Assembly (NCBI RefSeq): GCF_030867145.1
Contig: NC_134419.1
Span: 73,279,403-73,343,402 of the forward strand
DNA from: Opisthocomus hoazin
Lineage: Eukaryota; Chordata; Aves; Opisthocomiformes; Opisthocomidae
DNA: 64,000 nucleotides
Direction of reading: 5' to 3'
Shown here: positions 23,601 to 38,555 of the stretch, piece by piece
Layout of the letters: the number at the start of each line of letters is the position of its first letter
Numbering within the stretch: position 1 is the first letter of the stretch
Made by a program: the position numbers and the translations under genes
Notes under the pieces: generated by a model
Databases searched by the model: none
What the model saw: the letters and a program-made list of their open reading frames with translations, nothing else
What the model was told of the DNA's origin: nothing

Positions 23601-26600
23601 TTCGGCAGCTTCCTGTGTCTTAATCTTTCTGTTTGGGGAATGAACTGTAATTTGTTTTCATTGACCCATGGCTTCGGTTGCAGAGTGTAGGATTACCTTA
23701 ATGGACCAAAACTTGAGAGACACCAGCTTTCTTTCTAGTCCTTCCAGTGCTGCATCCTTTCTCGTGCCACTCCTTCCCCTGGGTTGCAGCAGGGCGTGCT
23801 GTGCTTGCTGTCTGCCCCGTGGCTCTGGAGGACAGAGGGGATGCTCAGGGGCTGTCTGCACGACTTTGGGCTGGCCAAGGGTCCTCCCAGTGTCCCCACC
23901 GCCATTCTCCTGTGCCTCTTGCTCTCAAGTGCAGTTCCCCCACCCCCAGTCCATCTCGGGAGCTTGTTTCAATAACAATTAGGAATCCCGGCTCAGTTAG
24001 GGGCACCATAAATCAAACCATGAGCCCCCAGCAAGACCAATTTCCTGGCTGCAAGTGAATGCGCTCCGTAATTTTCTGTGCACCATTCAGACCTGCCATT
24101 TAGCAAAGGCTGGAGGTTTTTCTTTTTCATCGAGGAGTGCTGCCATGCATTCCTTTATACCGTATCACTGTGTGTTTACTCTGAACATGTACAGCAGCTA
24201 TCCACATGGGTTATCCAGCTCATATGGGACTCACAGCAATGTTAGTCCGCAGTAAGAAAGAGGCTCTTTTGGTTAAAGTGACAGACTTGAGAAACACCAG
24301 TGATGCTGCAGATCTTGGCCATATTGCTTTATCTCTTTGTGCCTCAGTTACTAGAATGGAGAAAAAACTTTCTTTTTTTCAATTAGATTGTCATCTTTAG
24401 GGCATAGATCGTATACTCAGCATCTGCTAAATGGGCATGATCTCTAGAACCTCTAAGTACTACCATATCCCACAAATAATGCTACCTTTTCAAAAATTGG
24501 CATGTGCTGCACAGAATAAGGAAAAAAGTAGAATATTTTTCTTGCTTTTGAAGCTCAAAGTACTAACAGCAGGTGTAACATCACATGGTGCACCGACAAA
24601 ACCTTGAATTCATTTCTTAAGATGCAACCTCTAGCCCTGGCTCTCCCTTATGGTTAAAACAGCAGCTGGACATATTGCAGACAGACCTGGGGAAGCTTCT
24701 TGATGTCCTGGCTGAGGGAGCTTAGAAGGCAGGTTTTCAAAGGTCTTTCTTTGAAAACCTACAGGTATCAATAGGCTCTTTAGAAAAATATACTACATGC
24801 TTATGGGGGAATCTGAAATATTCTGAGTCCTTTCCAAAAACTCATGAAACTCCAACAAGTCAGCAAGCACAGACTCAGAAGGAAGCTGCTATGCAACATT
24901 GAAACTAAGCCTGAAGCTTTTTTAAGGCATCCATGAGTCACTAGATTTGCACTGACTGTTTCATGCTCAATAGAAAACAGAAAAGTAATTAACAAGTATA
25001 TCAAAGTCTTCACCCAGACATTTTAAATCACTTTAAAATTAGAGTCCCTTGTAAATGTGCCTGTCAGTTGTATGGGGCTTTTCAAAGAATCACACAGAAA
25101 TGAACTAGCTGATTTCCAGATCCCTTGCCCATCTTCCATTCAAATCATTATGGCATTGGTCCAGCAGACAGTAGAAAATTGTACTACTTTATTCCAAAAG
25201 TTCAGGTGCTTTTTTATAATGAGTCGTCCTGGGACTTTATCAACTTTTCTCACCTGAAGAGAATTTTCTCTCTTGTATGGGAAGTTCCTCTGGCAGAAGC
25301 AGCGACAGCTCTTCTGCCATTTTGGAGTGGAGGCCAAACAATAAAACATTTTATCAATGCAATTAGCATACCAACATGCAAATCCCTATTGAAAAATGCA
25401 CTGTTGAGAAAACAGCTAGAAGGCAGCTCATCATCATACTGAAAATGGAAGAAAAAAACAAACAAAAATGCAACAGCTTGTATCCAACCAATCACTGTGT
25501 TGGAGAGAGACCAGAGAGGCCAAGATCCACAGGATTTTTGACACTTCTTAGTCAGGGTTGCAAAATAAAAATCAAGGGTGATAGGAACCAGATTATCTTG
25601 GGTATAAACCATGATAACAGTTCCCCATTTCTGCCAGTTCCTTAACAGTATCATATTTAATGCCACATTTAAGGATGACCCATAGCTAAAGCAAATCCAC
25701 ATCTTTCAAACACTTAAAGCCCCTCCCACGAAATAATGGCAGTGGGCAATGACTTCAAATTAAAAGAAACAATAATCAAGAATTCCTTGTTTGCTGCCTG
25801 TCTTCTAAACCAGAAACATTCACACCCCTTTCCAGCTTTTTCTTTTACCATGCAGGCAAATATGAGAACTGACGTCACATAGTCAAATATCTCTGAGGTT
25901 AGCAGCTGTAAGAGAAACCCAGAGACCGCAGGGCTTGTCCTCAAGAAAGAAAAATTTATTTGACATCCACAGTGTGTTGTTTACAAAGGGAGAACTGGTT
26001 GTTCTTTTGCTTGTCAGACAACAGAAGAAGAAAGCGTTCTGTATTTAGTTGCTTCCATTAGGTTGTTCTCATACAATCAGTACCGTGGATGAAACAATTG
26101 CCCAGAGTAAGCCCCACCAGGCACAGGTGGCTCAGGAATGCCAGATACTTGGAGACCTACTTTAACTGCCACAGAGGAAGAAGTGCTCTTCTCCCTCCAG
26201 TTGTCCTCAGTACTCTGCCTGTTCTTCACCTCCAGTTCTAAGAAACTTTGTTTTATTTCAATCTGTATTAAAGTTCCCAGTAGGTAAGTGATTTCCTTTT
26301 TTCCCCTCACTTTCAGTGATGTAGGAAACTTCAGGTGGAACGTATGAAAATCCAGCATGCGTTAAGATCAACATTTCCATAAATGGCCAGTGATTTCAGA
26401 TGTCTAACTGCTCCCCAAGCTCCTAGCTATTTTTGAAGCATCAGATAATGAGCCAGAATGAAATATTCACTGACATTTCTAGCAGGCCTCCCAGCATTCA
26501 AACTATTTGGATATGCCTTCAGGGAAAGAAAGAGTTAATGGAGTTACCTTGTGTTTAGTATTCATCTTTTTTCAGCTTTGTCAGGTAGCAGACAACAAGC

Positions 26601-29600
26601 CCAGACTTGACTTGGAGCATCAGCTCTGTACTAGCATAGTCTTGTGGGTAGCCTAATGTAATATTAATTGAATTGACATCTCTGTTGAGATCAGTTACAC
26701 ATGTAGGATTCGAGTTAGTTAACAGTTTGCACAACCGTGTTTGAATTTTGATCATAAAAACACATGCTGGGTTAACAGGGCCAGAGGCAGAGCCAGAATC
26801 ATGTAGAGCAGAAGTGACCTGGGACTCGCATTTTTAAGGCATGATTTGTACAGGGGAGAAAACAGACTATTCCCACACATTGTTCCAGAATGGGTATTGC
26901 TTTATACTGATAAGCACATTACATAGTCAGTATTTAATCTTAAACTGACCCTAATTTGACTTGTTAAAAGACCAGGGAGTGTGAACAGCAAAGAAGCACC
27001 TCTGAGTATCTTCTACCAGCTGACCGAATTGTGTCTTCCCCCCCAGAAAGAGACCTGGACCCTGGGCAGATCTGGACAGGCTGGAGGTCTTTGCAAGGGG
27101 GAACAGATGAGGATGACCGTCGAAGTTATCTTAGAGTTCAAAGCTCCAGGGACTGAATCACTGAGGATTCACTGCAAAAAGGGATTTTGTTTCTGTCCAA
27201 AAAGAGTTTTTTCAAATCTTTCCAGATTTTGCCACAGGCGCAAAACCAGAATTGAACATTCTTGTCTGAAAGGGGAACAATTTCTCCATACTCTTAGTAA
27301 AACATAAAAAAACAACTCTGCACATTTCTGATGGAAATTTCAGTTTTAGTAGAAACAGCCCCCCTACCCCTCCGGCCTACTTTCGCTTAGAGGTTCTCAA
27401 CATATTTAGTTAAAAGTATAATCTATCTGCCCTGGGTTTCACTAGGCCCTCTGCTCTTTGCCTCTACATCTTGGACACTTCCACTGTCAGCTGAGGTTCA
27501 GCCTTCCCGAACTGCTCGGGACCCCCATCCTTTTTCAGAGAGAGAAAATTGATCCACCTGAGAATTTGTTTGCTTACTTAGCTGTGTAAGTAAAAGTGTG
27601 TCTAGTGAAAAAAAGTAAGAAAATTAGGCTGCAGACTTAGAAAGATAGGTCATTTTGACCTAAATTGGTTCACCCTTATGGGAAACTTGGCTGTATATGT
27701 CTTTTTTTTCAAAAAAGCAAGTCCTTAAAGAAATCTGAACAAGACTTTATTAAACCTATTTGCTCCAAAGTGGGTACAGTCAAAGACCATGGCAGAGTGA
27801 AAGAGAACAGGAGCACTAAAGAATTAATTCCTTGTGTGGCTTCCTTCCCTGCTTTCTGTGCCTTGTGCCAAAACCCCATGCATTTCAAATCCAATCCACT
27901 GCAATTACACCAGGCCCCAGCCACGCACCATGCATCTGTAGGAGCATAGTGAGCAAGAAATGGATTTCCCACAGTTAAGGTGTCAAGGGAACAGCCAGCA
28001 GGTTGGGACTGTATCCAGCCATTTGCTCACATATACACCAGTGAAATTAAAAATACTTTCCACCCTTCACCCAGATCCAGCTCACAAAGCTTTTGTGATA
28101 TTTTTATCCCGATGCCATTAAAACACTAAAACATTCAAAGAGATAATATGCTGTAGATAAATTCACTAAATTTACCTGTTGGAGCACCTTTTTACTGGAG
28201 TAAAAAACTCCACACAGCCACGTTGCTGTACCTTGGTGAGACAAGCATCTCCTCCTGAGAATGAGCCCTCACAGTGTAAGTCTACAGAAGCGTGAAAGCT
28301 TTTGAAGTTACATCTCCAGACCACAGGCAGGCAAACCTTGTAGAGACCCTACCAGCTAAGTCGTTGCCATAGATTTGGACACGGTGTTTGCTGGAAGAAG
28401 CCTGCAGCTGGCTGGTTCTCACTGAAATCGCAGAGCAGGGCCTCCAAACAGTCCGGTATCAGACCGGGATGCTCTGGTGCTGGCCCCCGGGAGCCCGAGC
28501 AGCTCGGCCCCCACAAGCTTAGAGCAGCTGGCAGCAGCAGGTAAATCACTGTCAAATTGCTACAACGGATGTTACAGCCATCGTGTCTGCCAATAAGTAA
28601 ATAATTGTGGGGGAACACCTGGTTTTCATACCACCCAACATACCTGCCACCGGCACTCAGGACACGGAGGCACATGTGGAAAGCAGAGCAAACATCTATT
28701 TAAAATCACAACAGAAAACATGAAAATATCTGGGGGCAGGGGAGCCTATGGTGCAGAGAGACCTGAAGGTAGCTATTTGTTTTATGAACTAAAATGCTTT
28801 TACACAGGAGAGAATGGAATAGAAGCAGGTGGTCTGGCAAGGGAAGAATCCAAAAGCCTTATTTCCAATCATTAGTTTCAGACTGAAATATAATGATCCA
28901 TTTCAGTTGGTTGGCTGTAGCTCTCCTGGGTATGTGCATCAGGGATAAACAACTCCCCCCCACCCGCCCCATGTCCAGAATCCCCCATTTCAGTCTTTAT
29001 GCATTTAAGTCCCAGTACAAGTCCCAATACCTAAATACTGTGGTTCGTAGTTGTGATCAGCATACACCAGGCATGCACAGTCATGCTGCTGAGGCTGCAT
29101 TATAGATTTCTGAAATTGGCTCCCAGCCCCTTTGAGATGATCCAGTGAGATCAGATCCATGTTGTCCAAACACATGAGAAAAGTCAGGACACCCCCTCCA
29201 CCCCCCGAAGTTCATCACTTTCCCTCTTGTCACACTGGAGCACGCCTGTGCTTTTTGCACAGCAATATCCTTCCTTACCAGAAAAGCTACATTTTACTTC
29301 TTGCCCTTCTGGTCAGAGAGCTTGGATGCTTGGGCTGCTGCTGGCCGAAAGGGTCTGTGAGCCTCGCCGCTGCAATTACCATAATAGTTTTCAACTTGAG
29401 AATTGTAACTATCCAAACTGTCATCTACTGAAGAAATCTGTAACCTTTTAGAAGAGAAATGTGGCAGGAATATCTAAGGTTTTGTAACTAAGAGAAAAGG
29501 GAAGTATTTCAGGTATTACATTATAAACATAAACTGACTTTCAACTGCTGCCAGCACACATCTCTGTAAGCAATGAGGATAGTTTTGCCCTGCCAGGATT

Positions 29601-32600
29601 CAATGGAAATATATCTCGTACATAACATATTGGCATAATATCTGTAGCTTTTGTTATCGTAGCCACTCACAGTGAAAGCCCTAAGGTCATCCCACAAACA
29701 TCTTCAGTATTATCTTGAGGTTCTTTTTCTTCTACAGATGAAAGCATGAGAAATTTTGGGCAAACGTCTGACTTCTTTGGTTCATACTACAGATGTAGTA
29801 TCTTCACTGGTGTTCTCATACCATGTACTCAAACCCTTCAATAAGCTCTTGCTGCCCAAAGGGAGAATGGAACTGGTTTTACAGCTAACTTGCCACCCTG
29901 ATCTCCAAGCCCACATAACCTGGTGTAGCTCCACTGACTTCTGTGGACTGACAACCATTCACATGTGGCAAAAACATAGAGCAGGACCTTTTTTTAAAAG
30001 GTTTAGACATTGATTGCACCGGGGAGTTAAGCACCTGGCCGCCTTTAAACATCTGACCACTAGAACCACTCTTAGTATCTTCCGATAAGCAAACCTAACT
30101 TGAGACAACAAATTAAATCACAGTTATTCCCAGACAGCCAAACTACACTAGCGAAACTGTATATCATCCTTTAGCCCACTGACAACTCTTGTTTGGAACT
30201 TATCAACAGCTCAGCTGCAGGGAGGGTATCTCAGTCAGGGATCATCTTGGGTTATGGATAAACGAGGGAGTGGAGATGCCAAAGTAGTCTGTGGCTTAAC
30301 TCTTCAAAGCAGGCTATCACAAGACTCAAGCTGAAGGAAAACTCAAGAAGTGAAGGTACATGCATTTCTGCACTTTAATGTGGACAACACTTATTCTTTT
30401 ATACGACCCAGATAAAAATCACACTCAATTCTCACTGTATCTCCTTTTCTAATGCTCATAAACAGAGCTTTTGCAGTGCTTTGAATTAGATCTGTGATTT
30501 GTGAGCGACATGTATAATAATTAGACTGTGAAGATGTACAGTTAATCCATTTAAAGGTGTAAAGAAGTCCATTTAATGAACATTATAGTCACATTAGACT
30601 TGGAAACATCTAACTCTTTTGTTGAATAAAAAGAGGTTCAATGAGATTAACTTCTCTTAGTTGGTTTTAAAGAATACTCAAACATGTCCTACTCTGATAG
30701 TGTACTATTCCTTGGTGCATGGTTTCTGCATACCAATGTCTTCAGTGTAGAAGAGTAAGAATAAGACTGGGAGACATTCTATTTCAGTTAAATAATTACA
30801 AATTAAAGAGGATCACTTCTACTTTCTATACTTACTGTAGTATGATAAGAAGCTGAACTCCTTGAACTTGTAATTATATAACAGAAATGTTAATCTCCTG
30901 GTTCGGTATTCAGTTCTACTGCATTAAATGTATTCTTACAATTATCAAGTTTACTACATGGCACATAGACATTTCTATTGGGAAACCTATTATTTGATCA
31001 TATCAGATTTTGACCATAAATACTGTAATGGAATTCTGTTTTCAAATCTCTCACTGCCACAAAATGACTAATGAGGGTTAATACACCTATGTAGCTCGAG
31101 AACCTGAAAAAACATTTGTATAATTTCCGATTTTCAATTTGTAATGCTAACTGAGCTTCCGATTATTTTCCACAGCTTTGTGCAATTAAAAAAAAAGATT
31201 TAAGCTGGAGAACATATAAGTCCAAAATACGCTAAGTAACTTGTAATAAAGAAATTTAATTTTAAATATATGTACTTTAAGCAGCTGTTCTCCTCTTAGG
31301 AGAAACTCATTTAGGCTTAAGAGTTACTGGCCGAAGCTATCTTCTTTTCACAGCATATTATAATGTGTGCTATTGGCTTTAATAGTTTGGAAGTACAATT
31401 TACATCCTTGTCCATTTAAATATATAAAACTATTTCAAGGGGTAGGGTAGCCAGTTAGAAAACAGGATCATTCTGACTTCCATTTCCATTTTTTAATGAA
31501 GAAAATCTTATCTTTCCAGCCAAATTCTGGCTCCCAGTGCTCTAATGAATCTGCACCTCAGTTAAAAACTGAAGATAAATTCTGTAGATAGTCACTTCAG
31601 AGAGATTTTAGGAGTGAAACGCTTGCTTCCAGCCGAGATACCTGGCTTGTTGCATACATCAGGCTACATTCTTTTGTAGTTTGCAGAGCAAAACCCGATA
31701 AGATCAAGTGACAACATAATCCTGGCTAATGCAGAGTGACTTTTTATGTACTGTATGGGATACAGCTGAATGTTAGAAAGACAGTCCTTCCACCCCGGGG
31801 GAGCTTGGGCAGGGGAAGTCCCCTCTTGAGGGGTAATCCTGCACCTAAGCGGCGTACGCAGTTTCATCTGCTGAGCACGCTGAGCCTTCCAGTCATTGCC
31901 TAAAAAGAGGCATTCTACCCTGTCCCAGGAGCTGGGTATCGGCATCTCACGGCTCCCATCATTACCCGCTACTCAAAACTCACGGCACCATTTGCAAAGC
32001 ACTGTCATGAACACAAAGCAAAAGATTTTACTTCCCAAATGTCTCAGTTTGAGTTTTACTAATCAGACACTTAAGCAGATGCTTCTACAGGCAAAAAGGA
32101 CAGGAGGAAAGAGAAGCACAAAAGAATAGCAGCCGCTTCAAGACAAGATCTGTTGCTAAGGATCTCTGAAGTTAATGCTGCTTTTGACATATTCTGGACA
32201 TTAGGCAGGCTGGGGAGATGTCTGCAGGCACCTGGGACTGAGATAGCTGTGTTCTTCTCACTCTAAAGTTCACCCTTAAGGTGCCTATGCAGTGCCCAGA
32301 TTATCTGACTTGCGAGGAACAAGCACCCACCGGCCGCAGGGACGGGGCTGTGCCTGACAGTCATGAGGGACGCTTTCTGGTAACCCTGGCATCACCCCCG
32401 TGTCCCCTTTAGACAGCGGATTTCTCAGCAGCCATGCTCTCCTGAGGCATTTGATGCTCACTGGAGCAAACAACTGAGATAAGGATAAAATCAACTTTGA
32501 TTGTGCTGCATAGAAAATATACTTCCCGTTAAATTTCCTGCCTGAGTTATTGGATACACACAATGCCCGGTCTAATGACTCAGTCATGCAAGCCGAGCTA

Positions 32601-35600
32601 CCCCGGCGGACCCGCAGACCTTTCGCCGCAGCCTGACCTGCCTTCTGGTGGAGTGTGGTTTGTGATGGTGGAGCTCCCTCCACGCTTTCAAAGACTGTCG
32701 TCTAAAATGTCACGCGAGATTCTAAACCACTGCCAGTTTGAAATTCTCTTTTTTTTTTTATTTTCCATCCCAGCTAGGTGTATTAGTCCAGTGCTTCATT
32801 ATCCTCCTACTATTAGCAAGTTTCAGCTACTTTCTACACTAAATCTTCCCTGTTTCAGCTGAAACATCCTTGTCATATGCACTATGGTCCTGGAGGATAA
32901 GTTACTACGTGTCTCCTTACACACACATACCTCTGCATTTCTCATGTGTGCTCGCATAAGTTGCCATGTCTGCCTTCTAACACAGGCTAACTAGAACTTT
33001 TCCCTTTTCTTCAATATTACAACTTTCGTAATTTTTTTCTGGACTCCTGATCATTCACTCTCCTTTTCTCCCTCCCCACCTTTTTTGAGGTGCAGTGCCC
33101 CTGAACATGCTACTTCACCTGAGGCTTTATTCCCCCTGGACAGACCTGAAGAATTATGTCTTTTGTCCTTCAGCCTCTTTTTCTGATTAGTAAACCAACA
33201 ACAGTGGCTGGCATTTCCACAAGGAATTTTTACTTCCCTTCAGCATGTAAGCTGAGGAACACCAGATCTTTTTCTGAAAGATACTAAATAATTTTAGTAA
33301 CCAGTTAAGCTCAGCATCCAGTGTCATGAGTTGCAAATGTCAGCCTGTTTTCTCAGCAAATGCATGTTTATGATCTACTTGTGGCATCTTCTAGCACCCT
33401 TCCTGTTCTGAACACACCTGAAAAACTCATTGACTTTTATTCAGGAAAGGTCTTCTCGGTATCCCAGCTTGTCTGAGTCACAGCATTGAGCCAGCTTGGG
33501 AAACTTGTCCCTTGGCTGCTGGGTCTGCGTGTTTCACAAGCAGAACACTTGGTTCTCCGGACCCGAGTGAATTCCCCAGTCTGAGTGGGCCACTGTGAGT
33601 CCGAGAGAGCACAGGGACAGGAACATGCTGGGGTAGCTGAGACACTGCTGTGGCCATGAGTAAGAATAAAAAGTGTTGTGGCAGTGACTGGGGACGATTC
33701 AGCTTCGCTGTGAAAGGGCAGAGGTTCCTGCCGAGTTCCCAAGGTGCAGTCCGAGCCTGTGCCGTGCCAGAGGCTGCCCAGGCAGAGCTGGCAGGGAGCA
33801 GGTCCTGCCCTCCACCACGACAAATCCTTCCCTGCCTGGTCAACCCGGACATATCAGCAAAGAGACAGAAAATGTCACCGCTCCAGGTTAGCAGAGTTAC
33901 TTATGGCTGCAGCCCTGCGAAACTGCGTTTCCCCTACGACAGCAGAGCCCCAGGCGCTGAACAAAGAGCAGCAAGCAAGCAGCAACAGCAAAGCAGCAGA
34001 TATTTGTTTGTTCTTAAAATAGAGCTTGCAAGTACTTGGAGAAAGCATTCCTGTCTCATTATCTTGTAATAAAATTCATATTTCCCTCATATATTCAGTC
34101 TTACTGTACGATCAATATGTCTCGATTAGGATACAAGGCTGTTCAGATAATTAAATAGTATGCATAAATGTGAACTGGCACACTGGAAAAATACACTGCA
34201 CTGCTGCTTAAATATAGCAGATAAAGCCATGGGAAAGAGGCAACAGAATATACTGCTGTAAGATTACAGAGATGTAAATTCAAGTACTCTGCCGTGGTGC
34301 CGCTAGAATATGGGGAGAAAGTTATTACAAACAAAATGAATTCAGTAGCGCCTTGAACTCACTATCATAGTCTGGGGCAAGTTAATCACTTCATCCTCAT
34401 CCACTAACACATTTATCCACCTACTAATTCTCCACCTAATTAGAGAGAAATTCAGAGCTCTACTGGTCAGGGAGGCAGGGATTAGGGTTAAGAAAACACT
34501 TGTATTTGAAACCCCCTACCTCTGCTGGTTAGTGTGAAAGATCCTATAAGAAACTCCCACCCTAAGCTAATCCATGACCCTCAGCAGGGAGGAGTGTTAA
34601 CAATTTGGTTTAAAACTCACACTCTCAGACAAATGCATCAAAAACGGCTTTTCTTCTTTGATTTATAGGTATTACTTGTTTTTCCAAGCTCCATTAAGGA
34701 CTCTTCATCATGTACTGCAAGGGGCATTAAGCACTGAAAGTTGTTCCCAGCTCTGTATTATTCAAAGGCAATTTACACTAATTATTGGAGTCCATGGTGT
34801 TACCCATACTCATAGAATGATCCATCTCAGCAGGCTAAAGTACTTTTGAAATGTTAATTTATTACTGAGGTATAAAAACGTCCTTACATTAAAGCACAAT
34901 TCTTTCTTAAATGCCAAGGGTTTTCTATTACCGATATATTACATCCTTACTGTTTATCTTAGATACAAGAATAAAGATATAATTTAATTTACTATATAAT
35001 AGTACCTATAAAAGCCACTATTAACACAAATTGCACTGTATTTAAACTCAGTTACGACACGGATATTATTCTTGTTTTTCTTGTTTAGTGATTTTCTCAG
35101 CGCACACGCAAACAGAGCACGCAGAGCTCCTTCACAGAGGCAAGCTTTTCAGACAAGCAGCTGAATGGCAAAGTGAGAAAAGCGTTTCACTGGTGAAGTG
35201 TTTCACTGATTCTAAAATAATCTCACTGGCATTAAAGTACAGATATTAGCGTGATATCACTGCTCCAAGGACAAACAGGGAAAATGCATTCATGGCATTA
35301 GAACACAACAAAATCCACTGAAAGTACCCAGTATTCAGTCAAATTCTGTTACAAAAGCCACTGATTTTAGCAAAAACAGTTTGGCCATTGTGGAGCACCC
35401 CACCTCTTACAGCTTTTGATTTTCTTGGTCGCAGTGTGTAAAAATACAGCCATGACAACAAAAATTTATTTGACTTTGTGTTGGCAAAAGCGTTTGAACA
35501 ATCAAGGGGATTATTTCTTAACTAGCTCAACCAACAACTTTTACTTCACTTGAGAAGCCACCAGCTTGCACTCAGCAGTAACAGGAAACCCTGCCTTGGA

Positions 35601-37219
35601 AGTGTCAGAGTCTCAGGATGCATAAGGAGTTTGTGGCAAACAAAAAAAAAAAAAAGGCCCCTTTGCTTTCCTAGGTCCTCTCCGAGGTCCCAAAGACAGT
35701 CCTCACCCATGAAATGCACACTGTCGTGAATTAAGACCATCTGCTTTATATCTGAAAAATCTAAACAACATCACAAAACAATGCTTGCCATGATAGGCTC
35801 AAATCTTTTTTGTCCGAAAACTTTTGGCAACCTAGGATTTGTTTGTGTAGCTGAAATACAAAACACAGCTTTGGAATAGCACTACTCTTATTCCCAAACT
35901 CTGACAAGATTTCATACGACCTTGCCCCAAATTTCATTTACCTCTCCATGTCTCTGTCAGATCACTGGAGACACCCTTCCTTATACATAGTAGTTCCTGA
36001 AATGACTTATGAAATAAAGTGTTATGCCAATACAAACCTCGATTGCCACTAACACATTCTGTTTACCCAAAGCAATCCGAATTCCAGAGCGATGGCTTGG
36101 CTCCATAAGCTGGCCAACCCACTGCAGGTGCTCGGGAGTCAGACGATTCGCAGAGGAGTCAGGCAATTACACGTGGGAAGTATTGTGCTCACTCACAGGC
36201 CTCAATTCCACACACAGGACTATAATTTGCAGGTACAACAGCTTGCATACATTAAGGAATTTTTTTTTTTGCATAAAAGGCCTGCTGATGCCAAAGTAAT
36301 GACTTGTATACAAAACCACAGTAATCCTACCTGCAAGTCAGACCTTAGGTAAACAAGCTTGACTTATAAAAACCAACTCTTAAACTATGGAAGTCTGCTT
36401 TAGAGGAACAGATGTTCTTACAAAATGTGTAACTGATCGTGGAAATGATTCACATCACACAACACAACACCCCACAGACTTCTCTTACAAAAGTTATGTC
36501 ATGAATCAGAAGTGAGGTGCATTATTATTTTGCACCAGAAACAGGAAAAATAAATGACACTTCAGCATTCATCTGATCAGTCATATTTAATCTTCATTTA
36601 GTCACAGGCTGTGTATTATCTATGCTCTCTCTTTTATTTTAGGAATAGGTGGGCACGGCTAATCCTGGACTACTGAGGCCTGCATCACCACCAATTCTTT
36701 GGAAAGAAGCCCTCCTGATATAAATGCCATCTTACAGAAGAATCCCATCTATCCATGACACACTGACTTGGTGTGCAGATAAACATGTCGATGTTTCAAA
36801 TTTTTATTTTATTCTTCACTGAAAGTTAGCCAGCCTTGGAGAGTTTGGACCATCACATGTCTTCATGTAGAAGCTACTTTCAAACGTGAAGAATTCAACC
36901 TGATCTCCCTACTGCTAAGCTAGCAACGTCCCGAGGGCTGGGAGGAAGGACGGGCGATGCTGATGCGTGGCAGCTCGGGAGCAGGGACGTGGCTGGACAG
37001 CAGCAGCACGCAGCAGTTTCGCTTTTAGCTGAAGTCTGACTGGGAAGAAACGCATGGAAACGGAGAATGTAAACACCGTTCTTGTCTGAAAATCTTACTG
37101 TATTGCAAACTGTTTGGCTTCTGCAGTTTAGTCCAAGCAATTAGTAGGAACTCTGTTTCTCTCAAAGCTACTCAAATCTTGCCAACAAAGGTAAAAATAA
37201 ATGACAGATAAATACAGCT
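20681..37219. other. 16.5-kb interval with no recognised gene or CR1
   Basis: I find no exon, RNA gene or interspersed repeat that I can support. Open frames of up to about 170 codons (for example 20545-21063 and 25250-25702) lack domains and show no splice context. The stretches 22100-22220 and 23960-24060 have the compact TAAT-rich or mixed-motif look of conserved non-coding elements, but this cannot be shown from one sequence. GC-richer patches occur at 28430-28530 and 33480-33990. Homopolymers are A15 at 23465 and A14 at 35642. Confidence 0.5.
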
Positions 37220-37318
37220 CAGGTGTCATTTTAGGTAATGAAATAAACATTTTGTTACCTAAATGAAATGTTTATTTCATTACCTAAAATGACACCTGAC
37301 ATTTTAGGTGTCATTTTA
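37220..37318. repeat. Nested inverted-repeat locus (33-bp perfect hairpin plus two smaller stems)
   Basis: Left arm 37220-37252 and right arm 37266-37298 are perfect reverse complements over 33 bp, separated by a 13-base loop. The outer 13 bases of the left arm (aggtgtcatttta, 37221-37233) recur in direct orientation at 37306-37318. That third copy forms a second perfect 13-bp stem with 37285-37297. A third 9-bp stem pairs 37230-37238 with 37255-37263. This plus-minus-plus order is what replication template switching produces. A transposon reading would take aggtgtcatttta as a target duplication, but then the inverted repeat would run into the duplication, which is not typical. Confidence 0.93.
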
Positions 37319-37429
37319 AACAGGCTGCTCTAGCCTCATCTTTATCCAGATGGAAGTCTAGAATAAGAATGGTTTGAAGTTTTGCAAACTTTCAGTAGTG
37401 GCGGACATCGGCTCAGTGGTTCAACTCAG

Positions 37430-37443
37430 GCACAAGAGGGCAA
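37430..37443 (+). promoter_or_regulatory. CTCF-like motif (weak)
   Basis: gcacaagagggcaa matches 11 of 14 positions of the CTCF consensus CCASYAGRKGGCRS. It lies about 110 bases right of the hairpin locus. Weak evidence without binding data. Confidence 0.2.
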
Positions 37444-38547
37444 ACTGAAGCAATCGTCTGCATTGTGTTAAAAGAATTTAGGATCTATGAAAAGCATGCT
37501 GCAGACCTCTCCGTAGGAACGATTTTCTACCTTTGAATTCATGTAAATTCCCTCAGATAATGGTAAAAATAGCACAGGAAGAATGTCCAACCAAATCCTC
37601 AGCTTCTCTTCTAAAAGCCCGATTCTAAAGATACCAGACCTTGTTTACTGGGAACACAACTAGGACATTATACACATCTCGAGCTGACTAAACATTCAGC
37701 AAATGGTGACTTCGGGAATTTTAACTAGCAAACTAGAAATCAGTATTCTGTTTCTCCCTGAAATTCTTCTCCATAGTTCAATCTCCCCCTGCCTCTTTTT
37801 TTTTTTTTTTTCTTTTTAATATCAGCAATGGCTTACACTCTTCTGAGGAACACCTTCAAGAAAACAAGGTTCAGGCTAAACAAAGGGGAAAATTCTCCCC
37901 ATTTCTCACAAAAAACAAGCAGCTTCTCCCACACCTCAGGTTTATGCACTCACTGAAAGCAGTGGCCCATCAGTTTTCAATGGCTGTGGCTCGGTACAGA
38001 GTAAAAATTTCATCGTAGGGCTCTATGAAACATTTCAGGTTGCTGGAGAGAACAGAGACAGATATCAAGCTCTAACCTAAAGTCAATCAAACGGCTGTTG
38101 GATCAGGTACTTAATGAATGTTTTATGAGACAGAAATAATTTTTATAAATGAAGTAATGAGAAGTTGGCCATCTTGTATTAATTTAATTTTCAGCCATAG
38201 TACATGTTTTATTTAAAGAGTGTGGTTGCCTCAAAAAATATCTACAGGTTTGCCTAATAGCATCAAGCCAGATATTCTGTGTTTTGTAAATTTGTCAGGA
38301 TATTGCTGTGCTGCCGTTCAGATCACACAGCAGCTATGCATTATATATGCAAGGCTAGTGGCACCAGGCAGCACTTTTTCTAGTTAGTACAAGTCAGAGC
38401 AAATTGTTAGGAGGAGGAAAACAGACCAAAAATGAGAGAAAAGGAGATTTCCACACAATTGCCCATTGCAACATGAAAACTCAGCTCATCTGCATAATAT
38501 TAATGATATCAAATATGCAAACAGATGTTTCGCTCATTAAATGCTGC

Positions 38548-38555
38548 ATGCAAAT
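38548..38555 (+). promoter_or_regulatory. POU octamer motif
   Basis: An exact ATGCAAAT octamer, with a near match (ATGCAAAC) about 34 bases upstream at 38514-38521, inside an AT-rich block also holding TAATGATAT and CATTAAAT cores. Possibly an enhancer-type conserved element; this is inference. Confidence 0.25.
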
